Shown here: positions 1 to 7,904 of the stretch, piece by piece
How the letters are laid out: the number at the start of each line of letters is the position of its first letter
Numbering within the stretch: the first letter of the stretch is position 1
Assembly (NCBI GenBank): GCA_035995185.1
Contig: DASYKT010000012.1
Coordinates: forward strand, 35,892 to 99,891
DNA length: 64,000 bases
Origin: DASYKT01 sp035995185
Lineage (GTDB): Bacteria; Acidobacteriota; Blastocatellia; Pyrinomonadales; Pyrinomonadaceae
Direction of reading: 5' to 3'
Notes under the pieces: model-generated
What the model was told of the DNA's origin: nothing
Databases searched by the model: none
The model's input: the letters and a program-made list of their open reading frames with translations, nothing else
Program-made: the position numbers and the translations under genes

Positions 1-574
1 CCTGCTCTTCGACCGGTTCCAGCACGCTGGGCTGGTTGAGTTTCACAAATTGCAGGTTCGAATTCACGCCGATGATCATAAAAACCGTTTTGTCGTTGCC
101 GACCAAAAACGCCGTGTCGTAATCCAAACCGCCGCGATAGCTGAAATCGAATTTATAGATCGAATCGCCGCTCAGCACATCTTCGAGCAGGTCGAAATCC
201 GTGCCTTCCGGCGGCGTCAGAACGTAAACGGATTTCACGGTGTGCGAAAGATATTCATCGATGGTCGCTTCGTAAAGCAGGTTGGGCGCGCTGAACGACG
301 AAGAAACCGGCTCGATCTCTTCGCCTTCGGAAGTGATCGGGATCAGTTTTTTGCGATCGACCGAATTGCCGTCTTCATCCAGTGTCGCCAGCGAAGTGCC
401 GCCGGTGGCGATCAGCGTTTTGCCGTCGGAATCGAGTATCTGCAGATATGCCTCGTTGCCGTCTTCGTCAAACGCCTCGATCTCGATATTGCCGTAAAGC
501 CGTTCCCGGTCGATCTTCTGCAATTGGACCGGAAACTCCTCACCATCTAATGAAAGAACCAGCGCGCGCGCCAT
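1..574 (-). CDS. Hypothetical acidic protein, 3' end outside the window
   Basis: An open frame of 191 codons runs from ATG at 574 leftward off the window edge, so the C-terminus is missing. An AGGAG Shine-Dalgarno lies about 7 bases before the ATG. The product is acidic, begins MARALVLSLDGEEFPVQLQK, and has no signal peptide or membrane segment. It looks like a beta-rich soluble protein with many Asp/Glu-Gly turns. I do not recognise the family and assign no function. The strong SD and protein-like codon use make it a real gene; the plus-strand frame over the same bases is its shadow. Confidence 0.8.
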   Translation of the reverse strand, partial: MARALVLSLDGEEFPVQLQKIDRERLYGNIEIEAFDEDGNEAYLQILDSDGKTLIATGGTSLATLDEDGNSVDRKKLIPITSEGEEIEPVSSSFSAPNLLYEATIDEYLSHTVKSVYVLTPPEGTDFDLLEDVLSGDSIYKFDFSYRGGLDYDTAFLVGNDKTVFMIIGVNSNLQFVKLNQPSVLEPVEEQ

Positions 575-919
575 CTTTGCTCCTTTATGTTCTTACGAAA
601 AAACAATTTACTGTGTCTAATAGAATAAATCTCATCTGCTTTATCTTCAAGTATATTTCATCAGGAAAAACGGACAAGCTGATCTATTTCAAGGTCGGAA
701 AGGGTCGCTTGCGCCCGCTTTTTATTTTTTAAACTGCGATCTTTCGTGCATTTCGTGTGTTTCATGGTTAAAGTTTGGAATTTATTAACTGAAATATTAA
801 CCACGAAATACCCTGAACTATTTACTCTCTCAGAACTACAAAGAGCGGAGACCCTAAGATCCCCGCCCTTTACGCGAACACGCGCTTCGCCCCCCTTGTC
901 GTCAGTCATTCTTCCCTGA
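575..919. other. Intergenic region with a small inverted repeat
   Basis: No convincing gene. It holds an imperfect inverted repeat of the type 'ttcgtgtgtttcatggtta / ttaaccacgaaat' (about 736-808), similar to sequence at 25901-25966. An open minus frame over 661-909 crosses this repeat and has no family resemblance, so I left it out. Confidence 0.5.
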
Positions 920-1597
920 TCACTTTTTCGCTGAAGAGCTCTTTTTTGACGAGCCGCCCGCGGCCTGGGCCGGCGTGCTGCCCGAGCCCGTAATTATGCT
1001 GCTTGCTTCCGCCGCGCCTTCTACCGCGCCCGCCGTCGCGCCCGCTACCGCACCCCTGACAACTTCCGTCACGGTGTCGATAGTTTGAGCAAAAAATCCC
1101 TTCTTCGAGCCGCGCCTCTTGCCGCTGCTGCTGCCGCTGCTGGCGTTATTGGTGCCGCTTTTCGCTTTCGCCGGGCTCAAAGCTTTTTTCACGGTCTTCA
1201 CGGCGCTGCTCACCGTAGTGGTTTTCTTTGCTGCCGGTTTTTTGGCTGCCGTTTTGGTTCCGGCAGATTTTTTAATCCCGGTCGCGCTAGTTTTTTTACC
1301 GGTTGCTTTTTTACCTGCTGCTGAAGATTTTCCTGCCGCGGACGATTTTTTACCGCCGGCCGCAGACTTCTTACTTACGCCGGTAGATTTCTTACTTCCG
1401 GCGGCGGATTTTTTAGGAGCCGAGGCTTTGCCTTTTGTTGCTCCGCTTGTTCCGCTCGAAGTCATTTTCTTACTGCTGGCGGCCGAAGCCTTCGTTTTTG
1501 AGGCTTTCGTGCTTCCGCCCTTTTTGCTTCCGGATGCTTTCGGCGAAGCCTTTGTGGTGGATTTTTTCGCCTTTGATTTTGTTTTTGATGTTGCCAT
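920..1597 (-). CDS. Histone H1-like Lys/Ala/Ser-rich protein
   Basis: About 225 residues. The first ~165 are almost entirely Lys, Ala, Ser, Thr and Gly, with repeated KK-S-AAGGKK and AAKKPAAKK blocks. This composition is known from bacterial histone H1-like proteins such as Hc1/Hc2 and AlgP, which bind DNA non-specifically. The C-terminal part differs: after GFFAQTIDTVTEV there is a small-residue helix (GAVAGATAGAVEGAAEA) with GxxxG/AxxxA spacing that could drive helix packing or oligomerisation. I chose the second of two adjacent ATGs because AGGAGG then sits 5 bases upstream; the first ATG (1600) would leave only 2. It lies 51 bases downstream of the ferritin-like gene on the same strand, so co-transcription is possible. 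A nucleoid role is inferred from composition only. Confidence 0.8.
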   Translation of the reverse strand: MATSKTKSKAKKSTTKASPKASGSKKGGSTKASKTKASAASSKKMTSSGTSGATKGKASAPKKSAAGSKKSTGVSKKSAAGGKKSSAAGKSSAAGKKATGKKTSATGIKKSAGTKTAAKKPAAKKTTTVSSAVKTVKKALSPAKAKSGTNNASSGSSSGKRRGSKKGFFAQTIDTVTEVVRGAVAGATAGAVEGAAEASSIITGSGSTPAQAAGGSSKKSSSAKK

Positions 1598-1651
1598 CAT
1601 TTCCTCCTTGAAATTTTGAAAATAAGATTCAGAGCTTAAAAACTTTACGCT

Positions 1652-2245
1652 TTAGAGCATGCCTGCGCGCTGATGTTTTGCGCGGGCCGCGCCGATCGCG
1701 GTTTTTACGTCTTTTTCTTCTTCCGGCGGTGGCAGCACCGCGGGCATTCCGAGCGATTTGATCCAAAGCTCGCGCGCCCAACCGCCCGTATGGTAAAGAT
1801 GTTCATCTTCCTGATCTTCCACCTGGTCGTGAGCTTCTTTCAGCGCCTTCGCTTCGTCTCCTTTAAGATTTTTGGCTACTTCTCCGATCAACTCCCAGTT
1901 AGCGTGGTCTTTCGTCTCGGCCAGCACCACGCATTCGGCGGCTACCAATTCAGCGGCCGCGGGCTCGCCCGCTTCTTTGGCCATTTCCATCGCCTTGACC
2001 AGCGATTCCCCGATGTGGCGCACCACTTTGCGGCCCGGTGTCTCTTCTTCCGGGTCGAGCTTCATCGATTCGATCACCCCCCGCACTATCTCCACGTGAG
2101 TTTGAGTCTGCTCTAAATATTTTTCCCATTCTTCTTTCAGATCTTTATTTTGCACACAGGTCAGCGCGGTCGTGTAAATCTGCACACCGCCCAACTCCGT
2201 TTCCAGTGCTTGATACAGTAATTCATTTACCTGCTCTTTTTTCAT
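1652..2245 (-). CDS. Ferritin-like domain protein
   Basis: 197 residues, predicted all-helical four-helix bundle. Acidic and histidine positions suited to a di-iron site recur: E15/E17 in the first helix, H50 and E53 in QTHVEIV, ETKDHANWE in the third helix, and EDQEDEHLYH in the fourth. Ferritin-like/rubrerythrin-type proteins bind two irons and handle iron or peroxide, but some members have lost that role, so the activity is inferred. The C-terminal ~30 residues (after PPPEEEKD) look disordered. The start has an upstream AGGAGG-type SD. It sits upstream of the histone-like gene; pairing of a DNA-coating protein and a ferritin-like protein would fit stationary-phase or oxidative-stress protection. 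Confidence 0.75.
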   Translation of the reverse strand: MKKEQVNELLYQALETELGGVQIYTTALTCVQNKDLKEEWEKYLEQTQTHVEIVRGVIESMKLDPEEETPGRKVVRHIGESLVKAMEMAKEAGEPAAAELVAAECVVLAETKDHANWELIGEVAKNLKGDEAKALKEAHDQVEDQEDEHLYHTGGWARELWIKSLGMPAVLPPPEEEKDVKTAIGAARAKHQRAGML

Positions 2246-2344
2246 AAGTTCCTCCTCGTATTCGTACGGGTTTCATACATTTATCAAATGACATCCGTTC
2301 GCTGGCAATAGGCGTGCCAATCAAATAGTGTCGATGTTTTTATA

Positions 2345-2394
2345 AACTCCCCTCCTTACGAAGGAGGGTGGCGCTTTAGCGCCGGGGGGGTTCT
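2345..2394 (+). repeat. Palindromic repeat, family A copy 1
   Basis: Two adjacent hairpins: CCCTCCTTACGAAGGAGGG, then GGCGCTTTAGCGCC, ending in a G-run and 'ttct'. The same two-hairpin unit recurs at 3340-3390, 4951-5006 and, inverted, 23457-23513. REP-like. Confidence 0.8.
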
Positions 2395-2512
2395 CCGTAA
2401 TGCGTCTCGCGTGTTACGTATCACGTATGATTAATTGAAAACTTATCTAAACTCAGGCAAAATGTCTGGCATCCGAGTTCGTTTTACAAATCACTGGGCA
2501 GGAGTTCACATC

Positions 2513-3313
2513 TTGTTAAGCTCACGGCTTTTTTTAATTCTCATTTTGTCATTCACATTTCTTTCCGCTTGCAAGCCGCAAAAAGAGGTGGTCAATCCCG
2601 AAGGCGCGAAACAGATGCTGCAGCTTCGCGGCTACGAGCCAAACACCAAAGGCTATTTCAAAGCTATTGAGGCCGAAGACCTGGCCGCAATCCGCACATT
2701 CTTTCAGACCGACGTCGATCCGAACGCTGTCAACGAAAGAGGCGAGACCCCGCTGACCTTTGCCTTGAAGTGCTGCGAGCTAAAGGTATTAAAGGCGCTG
2801 GTGGAAAAAGTGGACTTAAACGGGCGCAACAAGGAAGGCAACACCGCGCTTTATTTGGCGTTGAAAGATAACAAAACCGATAAATTCGAATTTCTGCTGG
2901 ATAAAAACCCGGATGTAAAGGTGCTCAACGAAGATAACCGCACCGTGCTGCATATGGCTGCCGCGCACGACGATCTCCCGCTGGTAAAAAAGCTTATCGA
3001 ACGCGGTGCCGATGTGAACGCGGTCGGCGGCGCCAATGGCGACATCCCGCTTATTCAGGCCTGTATCGGCAACCGCCCGCAGACGGAGCTGGTCCGGCTC
3101 TTTCTCGATAAAGGCGCCAACGTAAATCACCAGTCGAAAAACAAAGCCACCTGCCTGATCTATGTCGCGGCCTCCGGCCATAAAGACCTGGTACAGGAAC
3201 TTCTGGACCGCGGGGCCGATCCTAAACTCAAAGACCGCGAGGGCAAAACCGCCCGCGATTGGGCCCTGGACGGCGGATATAAAGAAGTAGCGGCGCTTTT
3301 GGGAAAAAAATGA
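2513..3313 (+). CDS. Ankyrin-repeat lipoprotein
   Basis: 266 residues from the TTG at 2513. I preferred this start over the in-frame ATG at 2435 because AGGAG lies 8 bases upstream and the product then opens with a clean lipoprotein signal (charged N-end, hydrophobic run, lipobox LSAC with Cys20). The mature part carries about five ankyrin repeats: GETPLTFALKCCELKVLKAL, GNTALYLALKDNKTDKFEFL, NRTVLHMAAAHDDLPLVKKL, GDIPLIQACIGNRPQTELVR and a final block with GHKDLVQELLDRGAD. Ankyrin repeats are protein-binding scaffolds, so this is probably a membrane-anchored periplasmic adaptor; its partner is unknown. The gene is flanked on both sides by family A palindromes. Confidence 0.85.
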   Translation: MLSSRLFLILILSFTFLSACKPQKEVVNPEGAKQMLQLRGYEPNTKGYFKAIEAEDLAAIRTFFQTDVDPNAVNERGETPLTFALKCCELKVLKALVEKVDLNGRNKEGNTALYLALKDNKTDKFEFLLDKNPDVKVLNEDNRTVLHMAAAHDDLPLVKKLIERGADVNAVGGANGDIPLIQACIGNRPQTELVRLFLDKGANVNHQSKNKATCLIYVAASGHKDLVQELLDRGADPKLKDREGKTARDWALDGGYKEVAALLGKK

Positions 3314-3314
3314 C

Positions 3315-3390
3315 AACTTCCTCCTTACGAAGGTTTCTTAACTCCCCCTCCTTACGAAGGAGGGGTGCCGCTTAGCGGCGGGGTGGTTCT
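3315..3390 (+). repeat. Palindromic repeat, family A copy 2 plus a partial copy
   Basis: 3340-3390 repeats the two-hairpin family A unit (CCCTCCTTACGAAGGAGGGG, then GCCGCTTAGCGGC). Directly before it, 3315-3339 holds a shortened copy (cttcctccttacgaaggtttctt), so the element appears to have duplicated partially in place just after the ankyrin gene stop codon. Confidence 0.75.
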
Positions 3391-3406
3391 TTTGCCTAAA
3401 TTAGGG

Positions 3407-3477
3407 AGTTTAAAGTTCAAGCTTCAGCTTGTCTTATGCTAAAGATCAAAGACAAACTAAAGTTTGAACTCTAAACC
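3407..3477. repeat. Palindromic repeat, family C copy 1
   Basis: An imperfect long palindrome: GTTCAAGCTTCAGCTTGTCT pairs with AGACAAACTAAAGTTTGAAC around a short loop. A closely related, more perfect copy sits at 7791-7870. Confidence 0.75.
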
Positions 3478-3508
3478 TTTTTATTTTTTGTGAAGCCAGT
3501 GATTTATC

Positions 3509-3639
3509 AATTGCCACTAGCTTTAGCTAGTGGATTAAATGCCAATGTTGAACAGGGCTTTAGCCCAATTCTTTTGGTTTGGGCTAAAGCCCTTTTTTAT
3601 TTTTGGAATCTTAACCACTAGCTAAAGCTAGTGGCAATT
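3509..3639. repeat. REPIN-like element, family B copy 1
   Basis: 131 bp. Each end is itself a palindrome (CCACTAGCTTTAGCTAGTGG on the left, CCACTAGCTAAAGCTAGTGG on the right), and the ends are inverted relative to each other with 'aatt' at both tips. An inner pair, GGGCTTTAGCCC and GGGCTAAAGCCC, repeats the design. Copies: 34239-34369 and 45176-45311. Confidence 0.9.
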
Positions 3640-3774
3640 TAATGACGGAAGGTCAGACAGTTTCATTACAATTCCCTCTTTACGACGGTCCCGCCAGCAA
3701 AAAAACTCTTCCAAATTTCCTTAAATTTTGAGATAGTTAATATTAGGGATTTTTCCCTTTCCTCGCCCCGGTTT

Positions 3775-3810
3775 GCCCTCTCGCCGCCAATTTCCCTTAT
3801 AATTCGTTTA
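3775..3810 (+). promoter_or_regulatory. Candidate leaderless promoter of trpD
   Basis: A perfect TATAAT lies at 3798-3803, placing the expected transcription start at about 3810, the A of the trpD ATG. There is no Shine-Dalgarno. A -35 box is not clear. Confidence 0.6.
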
Positions 3811-4886
3811 TGCCAAAAAAAGAATGGCATCGTGCAAAGCCTTTACCTTTGATCGCCAGCGTGGCGGACACGCCCCTGCGCCCTTTTTTGGAGCGCCTGA
3901 TCAGCGGCGAAGACCTCTCGCCTATCGAGGCGGCGGGTTTTTTTACCGCGCTGCTGGATGAGAACGCGCAGCCCGCGCAGATCGCCGGCGCGCTGGTGGC
4001 CCTGGCCGCCAAAGGCGAAACCCCGGCCGAGCTGGCCGGAATGACCGACGTGATGCGCAAGCGCGCCGTGAAAATAAATTCCCGCCAGAAAGCCCTGGTC
4101 GATACTTCCGGAACGGGTTCGAGCGCAGCAAAAACTTTTAATGTTTCGACCGCCGCGGCCTTTGTCGCCGCCGGCGCCGGCGCCACGGTCGCCAAGCACA
4201 CCAATCGCGGCGTGGCCACCAAATGCGGCAGCGCCGATGTGCTGGAAAAACTCGGAATAAAAGTCACCGGCGAAATTGAAACGACCCAGGCCGCCTTGAA
4301 CGGCACCGGGCTGGCATTTCTTTTTGCGCCGAAATTTTATCCGATCCTGCGCCGCGTGGGCGACGTCAAACGCAGCCTCGGCATCCGCACTACTTTGAAT
4401 CTGCTGGGAGTGTTGGGAAATCCGGCGCGCACGCCGCGCCAGGTGGTCGGCGTCTGGCATCCTGATCTGATCCGGCCGATCGCCCAGGCTCTGGCTTTGC
4501 TGCGCACTCAGCACGCGTGGGTCGTGCACGGCAGCGACGGCCTCGACGAACTCACCATCACCGGCGAAACCTATGTCGCCGAAGTGTCGGGTGGAAAGAT
4601 AAAGACCTTTCGCATCACGCCCGAAGATTTCGGGCTTAAATCAGGCAAGATCGATCATCTGCATATCAAAACGCCCGGCGAAAGCGCTCAGATCATCACC
4701 GACGTTTTGCTTAGCAAACGCCGCGACGAAGCGCGCTCGCTGGTGGTGATAAACGCCGCCGCCGCCATCCTGGTCGCCGGACTCGCCAAACAGCCGATGC
4801 AGGCCGCCCGCCTCGCCGAACAATCTATCGACAGCGACTCCGCCCGGATCAAATTAGAGAGATTAATAAAAGCAACGAATAAGTGA
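3810..4886 (+). CDS. trpD: Anthranilate phosphoribosyltransferase (TrpD-like)
   Basis: 358 residues, family length. TrpD joins anthranilate and PRPP in tryptophan synthesis. The small helical domain is followed by the PRPP-binding region: DTSGTGSSAAKTFN (from ~99), STAAAFVAAGAGATVAKH, NRGVATKCGSADVLEKLGI, then the C-terminal GVWHPDLIRPIAQ and HGSDGLDELT motifs. Two places differ from textbook TrpD: the usual GTGGD is GTGSS (101-105), and KHGNR is KHTNR (129-133). The Asp of GTGGD is missing and the anthranilate-side Gly is Thr, so the protein could be a divergent TrpD or a TrpD2-like paralogue with another substrate. There are no other trp genes nearby. It has no SD and a TATAAT ideally placed for leaderless transcription. 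Confidence 0.8.
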   Translation: MPKKEWHRAKPLPLIASVADTPLRPFLERLISGEDLSPIEAAGFFTALLDENAQPAQIAGALVALAAKGETPAELAGMTDVMRKRAVKINSRQKALVDTSGTGSSAAKTFNVSTAAAFVAAGAGATVAKHTNRGVATKCGSADVLEKLGIKVTGEIETTQAALNGTGLAFLFAPKFYPILRRVGDVKRSLGIRTTLNLLGVLGNPARTPRQVVGVWHPDLIRPIAQALALLRTQHAWVVHGSDGLDELTITGETYVAEVSGGKIKTFRITPEDFGLKSGKIDHLHIKTPGESAQIITDVLLSKRRDEARSLVVINAAAAILVAGLAKQPMQAARLAEQSIDSDSARIKLERLIKATNK

Positions 4887-4918
4887 TTAGGGATTAGGGA
4901 TTAGGGATTAGGGATTAG
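4884..4918 (+). repeat. Tandem GATTAGG heptamer array
   Basis: Five consecutive copies of a 7-base unit (gattagg) directly after the trpD stop codon. It resembles a telomere-like microsatellite, presumably from slippage; it may vary in copy number between strains. Confidence 0.85.
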
Positions 4919-4950
4919 TTGAACGGAAAGCAAGGGTGAAGTGTTTCAAC

Positions 4951-5060
4951 AAACTCCCCTCCTTACGAAGGAGGGGTGGCGCGGCTTCCGCGCCGGGGTG
5001 GTTCTCAGTTGTTCCCATCACGTATTACGTATTGCGTATTTAGCGCCGGGGTGGTTCTCA
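4951..5060 (+). repeat. Palindromic repeat, family A copy 3 plus a half copy
   Basis: 4951-5006 is a full family A unit (CCCCTCCTTACGAAGGAGGGG, then GGCGCGGCTTCCGCGCC and 'ggggtggttctc'). 5041-5060 repeats only the right end (tagcgccggggtggttctc). The spacer contains 'cgtattacgtattgcgta'. Confidence 0.75.
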
Positions 5061-5081
5061 CTCACCACTTACAACTCACCA

Positions 5082-5528
5082 CTATTTCCTCATTTTCTTC
5101 GGCAGCAAAATAGATTCCATCTGCCATTCCCGGTCGGCAAATTTATCGCGCGCTTTCGCCAGTATCCAATTCTTTTCCTCGCCGACAATTTTCGCCAGCG
5201 AAAACTCGCCGTAAAGTTTCTCGCCGTAAAAAGTAAAAACTATCTTGCCCTGCTCAAGCTGTGTCATGGGGTCGCGCAGCGAATCAAAAAAGCCGCGGTC
5301 CCACACGCGCACATCGCCCGCGCCGTAGCTGCCTTCCGGGATCACGCCTTCAAAATTTATATAGCTGAGAATGTGGTCGGGCACCTGCACCGCCAACCGG
5401 TAATCGCGCGGGTTCATCGACGGGCCCTTCGGCACCGCCCACGATTTCAGCGCGCCCTCGATCTCCAGCCGCACATCCCAGTGCAGCCGCGTCGCGTGAT
5501 GCTCATGTACCACGAATCGTCCGCGCAT
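5082..5528 (-). CDS. Stand-alone LigD-type DNA 3'-phosphoesterase
   Basis: 148 residues, matching only the phosphoesterase module of bacterial ligase D. Family motifs are intact: FVVHEHHATRLHWDVRLE with the metal-binding His/Arg/Asp set, WAVPKGPS, then GVIPEGSYGAGDVRVWDRG. In bacterial end-joining this module trims 3'-phosphates and 3'-ribonucleotides from DNA ends. No ligase or polymerase domain and no Ku gene is present in the window, so it either works alone or with genes elsewhere. The start is the ATG just before the conserved FVVHEH block; the N-terminus is as short as it can be. It lies between repeat-rich DNA and the AT-rich gene at 5569. Confidence 0.88.
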   Translation of the reverse strand: MRGRFVVHEHHATRLHWDVRLEIEGALKSWAVPKGPSMNPRDYRLAVQVPDHILSYINFEGVIPEGSYGAGDVRVWDRGFFDSLRDPMTQLEQGKIVFTFYGEKLYGEFSLAKIVGEEKNWILAKARDKFADREWQMESILLPKKMRK

Positions 5529-5568
5529 AGGTGTATTTCAACAAAACACTCTATTCACCTTTACAATA

Positions 5569-6786
5569 TTAAATTTGGGGATATTCATCCTCAGAAAAAC
5601 TCTTTGGATTCCAATTCTCAAAATAACCTGTTTCTTTTTGGATCATTTCCATCTTTTCTTGCCACTCTCTTGTCCATTCACCAATATCGAGTAAAAACAA
5701 TCCTGTCGCTGTACCCTTAACTTTTTCTGACACTTCCACAATAATGCCTAAAACTTTTCTCTTATCTGGAACCAAACCTCGTGCCACTACACATCTTAAA
5801 TTTAATCTATTTCTATTCGCTTTTCTATTACTATCGTAATTAGAAAGTTGAAAAACATATATTGTGTCAGACCTTGAGCTCGCGTCAGTAACTATTCTCG
5901 CTTTATATTCTCCTTTTTTTGAGTTTTGCAAAAAATCAGTTAACGCAATGGACAACATTCTTCGACCCATACGATTTTCCCTCGCCAATACGCGAACCGC
6001 TTTTTCTATTTCAGTTAATTCGGTCGCAAAATCTTCATCAAAAATAATGTTTGAACTTAAGTAAGTTTGATACAGTTCCTCTATTAGCTCGTCCCAGAAA
6101 TAACTTATCACGTCCAACTTTTTTTTCGCCTTAACCTCGGGGAGTTTCTTGAATCCAATCCACAAATCAGTATCAATGACGAGCATAGTCACTTGCTCCG
6201 GAAATCTATTCTCGTTCGATATATAAAAAGCAAGTAGATCTTCTTCACCGCTACCATCGAACAGCGTTAAAGCTCTACCATTAGTGAAGAACTTTTCTTT
6301 TTCATTCAGATATTGAGCAAAATCACTAATCGTATCCAATTCTTTCAATAAAGCATCGAGTGAATGTTCATTTAACACATGAACAAACCCTTTTTCATAA
6401 TGCTTAGAAGCGGCAGGAACTTTCCCTTTACTTCCTAAAGCGACAGCAACTCGATGTATGCGCCTGACTGAAGGGTCCGGAAAGAATAAACCTAGTTCTC
6501 CGTCTTTTTTTACAATTTGTTGACTAGAATTTATCCAGCGCTCAGCTCCGAAAATTTGTTGACAAGATTCTTCAACTGCTGCTTTACGCCATCTATCGTA
6601 CCCAACTTTATCCCCTGTCTCCTTTAGCTCAACTTCTTTAACTGAAAAAATAATAATGTCTGGCTCACAAACTACGAGAATATCGCACAGTTCTTTTCCC
6701 TTTTTGCCTTTAGGATTTGCATAACTCCACAATGACAAAAAGGATTTTGTACAAAGTTTGTAGACTAACTCTTCAGATTTGGTCAT
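5569..6786 (-). CDS. AT-rich orphan protein with a possible PD-(D/E)XK nuclease N-terminus
   Basis: 405 residues, no signal peptide or membrane segment. Near the N-terminus, KGKELCDILVV (E32, D35) is followed after a predicted strand by DIIIFSVKE (K50). The acidic residue, strand and x-K spacing resemble PD-(D/E)XK nuclease cores and related no-longer-active folds; the usual Glu before x-K is Ser48, with E32 or E51 as possible substitutes. The remaining 300 residues are not recognised. Codon use and base composition are clearly more AT-rich than the flanking genes, suggesting lateral acquisition. It stands alone between the LigD-like phosphoesterase and an esterase. A role in defence or DNA repair is possible but unproven. 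Confidence 0.75.
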   Translation of the reverse strand: MTKSEELVYKLCTKSFLSLWSYANPKGKKGKELCDILVVCEPDIIIFSVKEVELKETGDKVGYDRWRKAAVEESCQQIFGAERWINSSQQIVKKDGELGLFFPDPSVRRIHRVAVALGSKGKVPAASKHYEKGFVHVLNEHSLDALLKELDTISDFAQYLNEKEKFFTNGRALTLFDGSGEEDLLAFYISNENRFPEQVTMLVIDTDLWIGFKKLPEVKAKKKLDVISYFWDELIEELYQTYLSSNIIFDEDFATELTEIEKAVRVLARENRMGRRMLSIALTDFLQNSKKGEYKARIVTDASSRSDTIYVFQLSNYDSNRKANRNRLNLRCVVARGLVPDKRKVLGIIVEVSEKVKGTATGLFLLDIGEWTREWQEKMEMIQKETGYFENWNPKSFSEDEYPQI

Positions 6787-6871
6787 TTTCTTGCAATCTA
6801 TTCAATGCGTAAATCTCCCTCTCATGATTCAATTTTAGTATAGAATTGCTTTTCAGTCTCACTCAAGATCT

Positions 6872-7792
6872 ATGCCTAGCCTGCCAGCCAGTTTTTTCAA
6901 CAACGCCGTTCGTCTGCTTATTAAAAGGCGGCGATGGGGACACGATGAGAAAGCTCTGGTTCACCGGGCGCGAGATCTTTTTGGCGTGCCGTCGGCGTTC
7001 AGCTGGTTATGGCTTAGAGGAATAAACGTACGGAAGGTGGAGCAGAATGAGATACGCGGCGAGTGGATCGAACCGGAAAACGGCGATCAGGACGCGGTAA
7101 TTCTCTATATTCACGGCGGCGGTTTTATTTCCTGTTCGGCGCAAACTCACCGGCCCATTACTACCGGGCTGGCCCGCCGGACCAACTTTCGCGTCTTTGC
7201 GGCAAACTACCGGTTAGCCCCCGAACATCCTTTCCCTGCCGGGCTGGACGACCTGGTCGCCGCCTACAAATGGCTGTTGGCGCAGAATATTTCCGCGGCC
7301 CGCATCGCCCTTGCGGGAGATTCGGCCGGAGGAAATTTGGCGCTGGGTCTGCTGCTGCGTGTCCGCGATGAAAGCCTGCCGCTGCCGGCTTGCGCCGTGT
7401 GTTTTTCACCCTGGACCGACCTGACGGTAAGGGACGGCGCCGGTTTGCCGGATATTGACCGCTGCGCAATGTTTTACCCGGAAAATTGTGAAGAATTTGC
7501 CTCTGCCTACTTGTACGAAACATCGCCGCTGGAAAGGTATGTATCGCCGGCTTTCGCCGATCTAAGCGGGCTTCCCCCGATACTTTTCCAAGTCAGCTCA
7601 ACCGAACTTCTGCTTGACGATTCACGCCGCGTACATGAAAAGATCCAGGCATCAGGCGGAACGAGTAAACTGGAAATTTTTGATGACGTCTTTCACTGCT
7701 GGCAAATGCTGGACGGTTTTTTGCCGGAAGCCGGTGCCGCGTTGCAAGGTGCGGCGGAATTTATCAAGCGCTACACTTGGCCCGACCGGTAA
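6872..7792 (+). CDS. Alpha/beta hydrolase, hormone-sensitive-lipase family esterase
   Basis: 306 residues, family length. Motifs in order: YIHGGGF oxyanion-hole box, NYRLAPEHPFPAGLDD, the nucleophile elbow GDSAGG with the catalytic Ser, the acid in ELLLDDS, and the His in DVFHCW. Such enzymes hydrolyse short-chain acyl esters. No signal peptide, so probably cytosolic. The start ATG at 6872 has no obvious SD. The stop codon runs directly into a long palindrome (family C), which may terminate transcription. It is not in an operon. Confidence 0.88.
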   Translation: MPSLPASFFNNAVRLLIKRRRWGHDEKALVHRARDLFGVPSAFSWLWLRGINVRKVEQNEIRGEWIEPENGDQDAVILYIHGGGFISCSAQTHRPITTGLARRTNFRVFAANYRLAPEHPFPAGLDDLVAAYKWLLAQNISAARIALAGDSAGGNLALGLLLRVRDESLPLPACAVCFSPWTDLTVRDGAGLPDIDRCAMFYPENCEEFASAYLYETSPLERYVSPAFADLSGLPPILFQVSSTELLLDDSRRVHEKIQASGGTSKLEIFDDVFHCWQMLDGFLPEAGAALQGAAEFIKRYTWPDR

Positions 7793-7870
7793 ACGGTTCA
7801 GAGTTCAAACTTTAGTTTGTCTCCTTTCTTAAAACTGAAGACAAGCTAAAGCTTGAACTCTGAACCGTTT
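7791..7870. repeat. Palindromic repeat, family C copy 2
   Basis: A near-perfect ~80-bp palindrome beginning inside the esterase stop codon: AAACGGTTCAGAGTTCAAAC pairs with the right arm ending GAACTCTGAACCGTTT, with inner TTTAGTTTGTCT / GACAAGCTAAA. Related to 3407-3477. Between convergent genes it may also act as a bidirectional terminator. Confidence 0.85.
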
Positions 7871-7904
7871 ATCTACACAGATTCTTTTCTACTTCGCTAT
7901 CGCG

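Noticed and set aside
661..909. 82-codon minus-strand frame
   Set aside because: It runs through an inverted repeat, lacks an SD and has no protein-like features.
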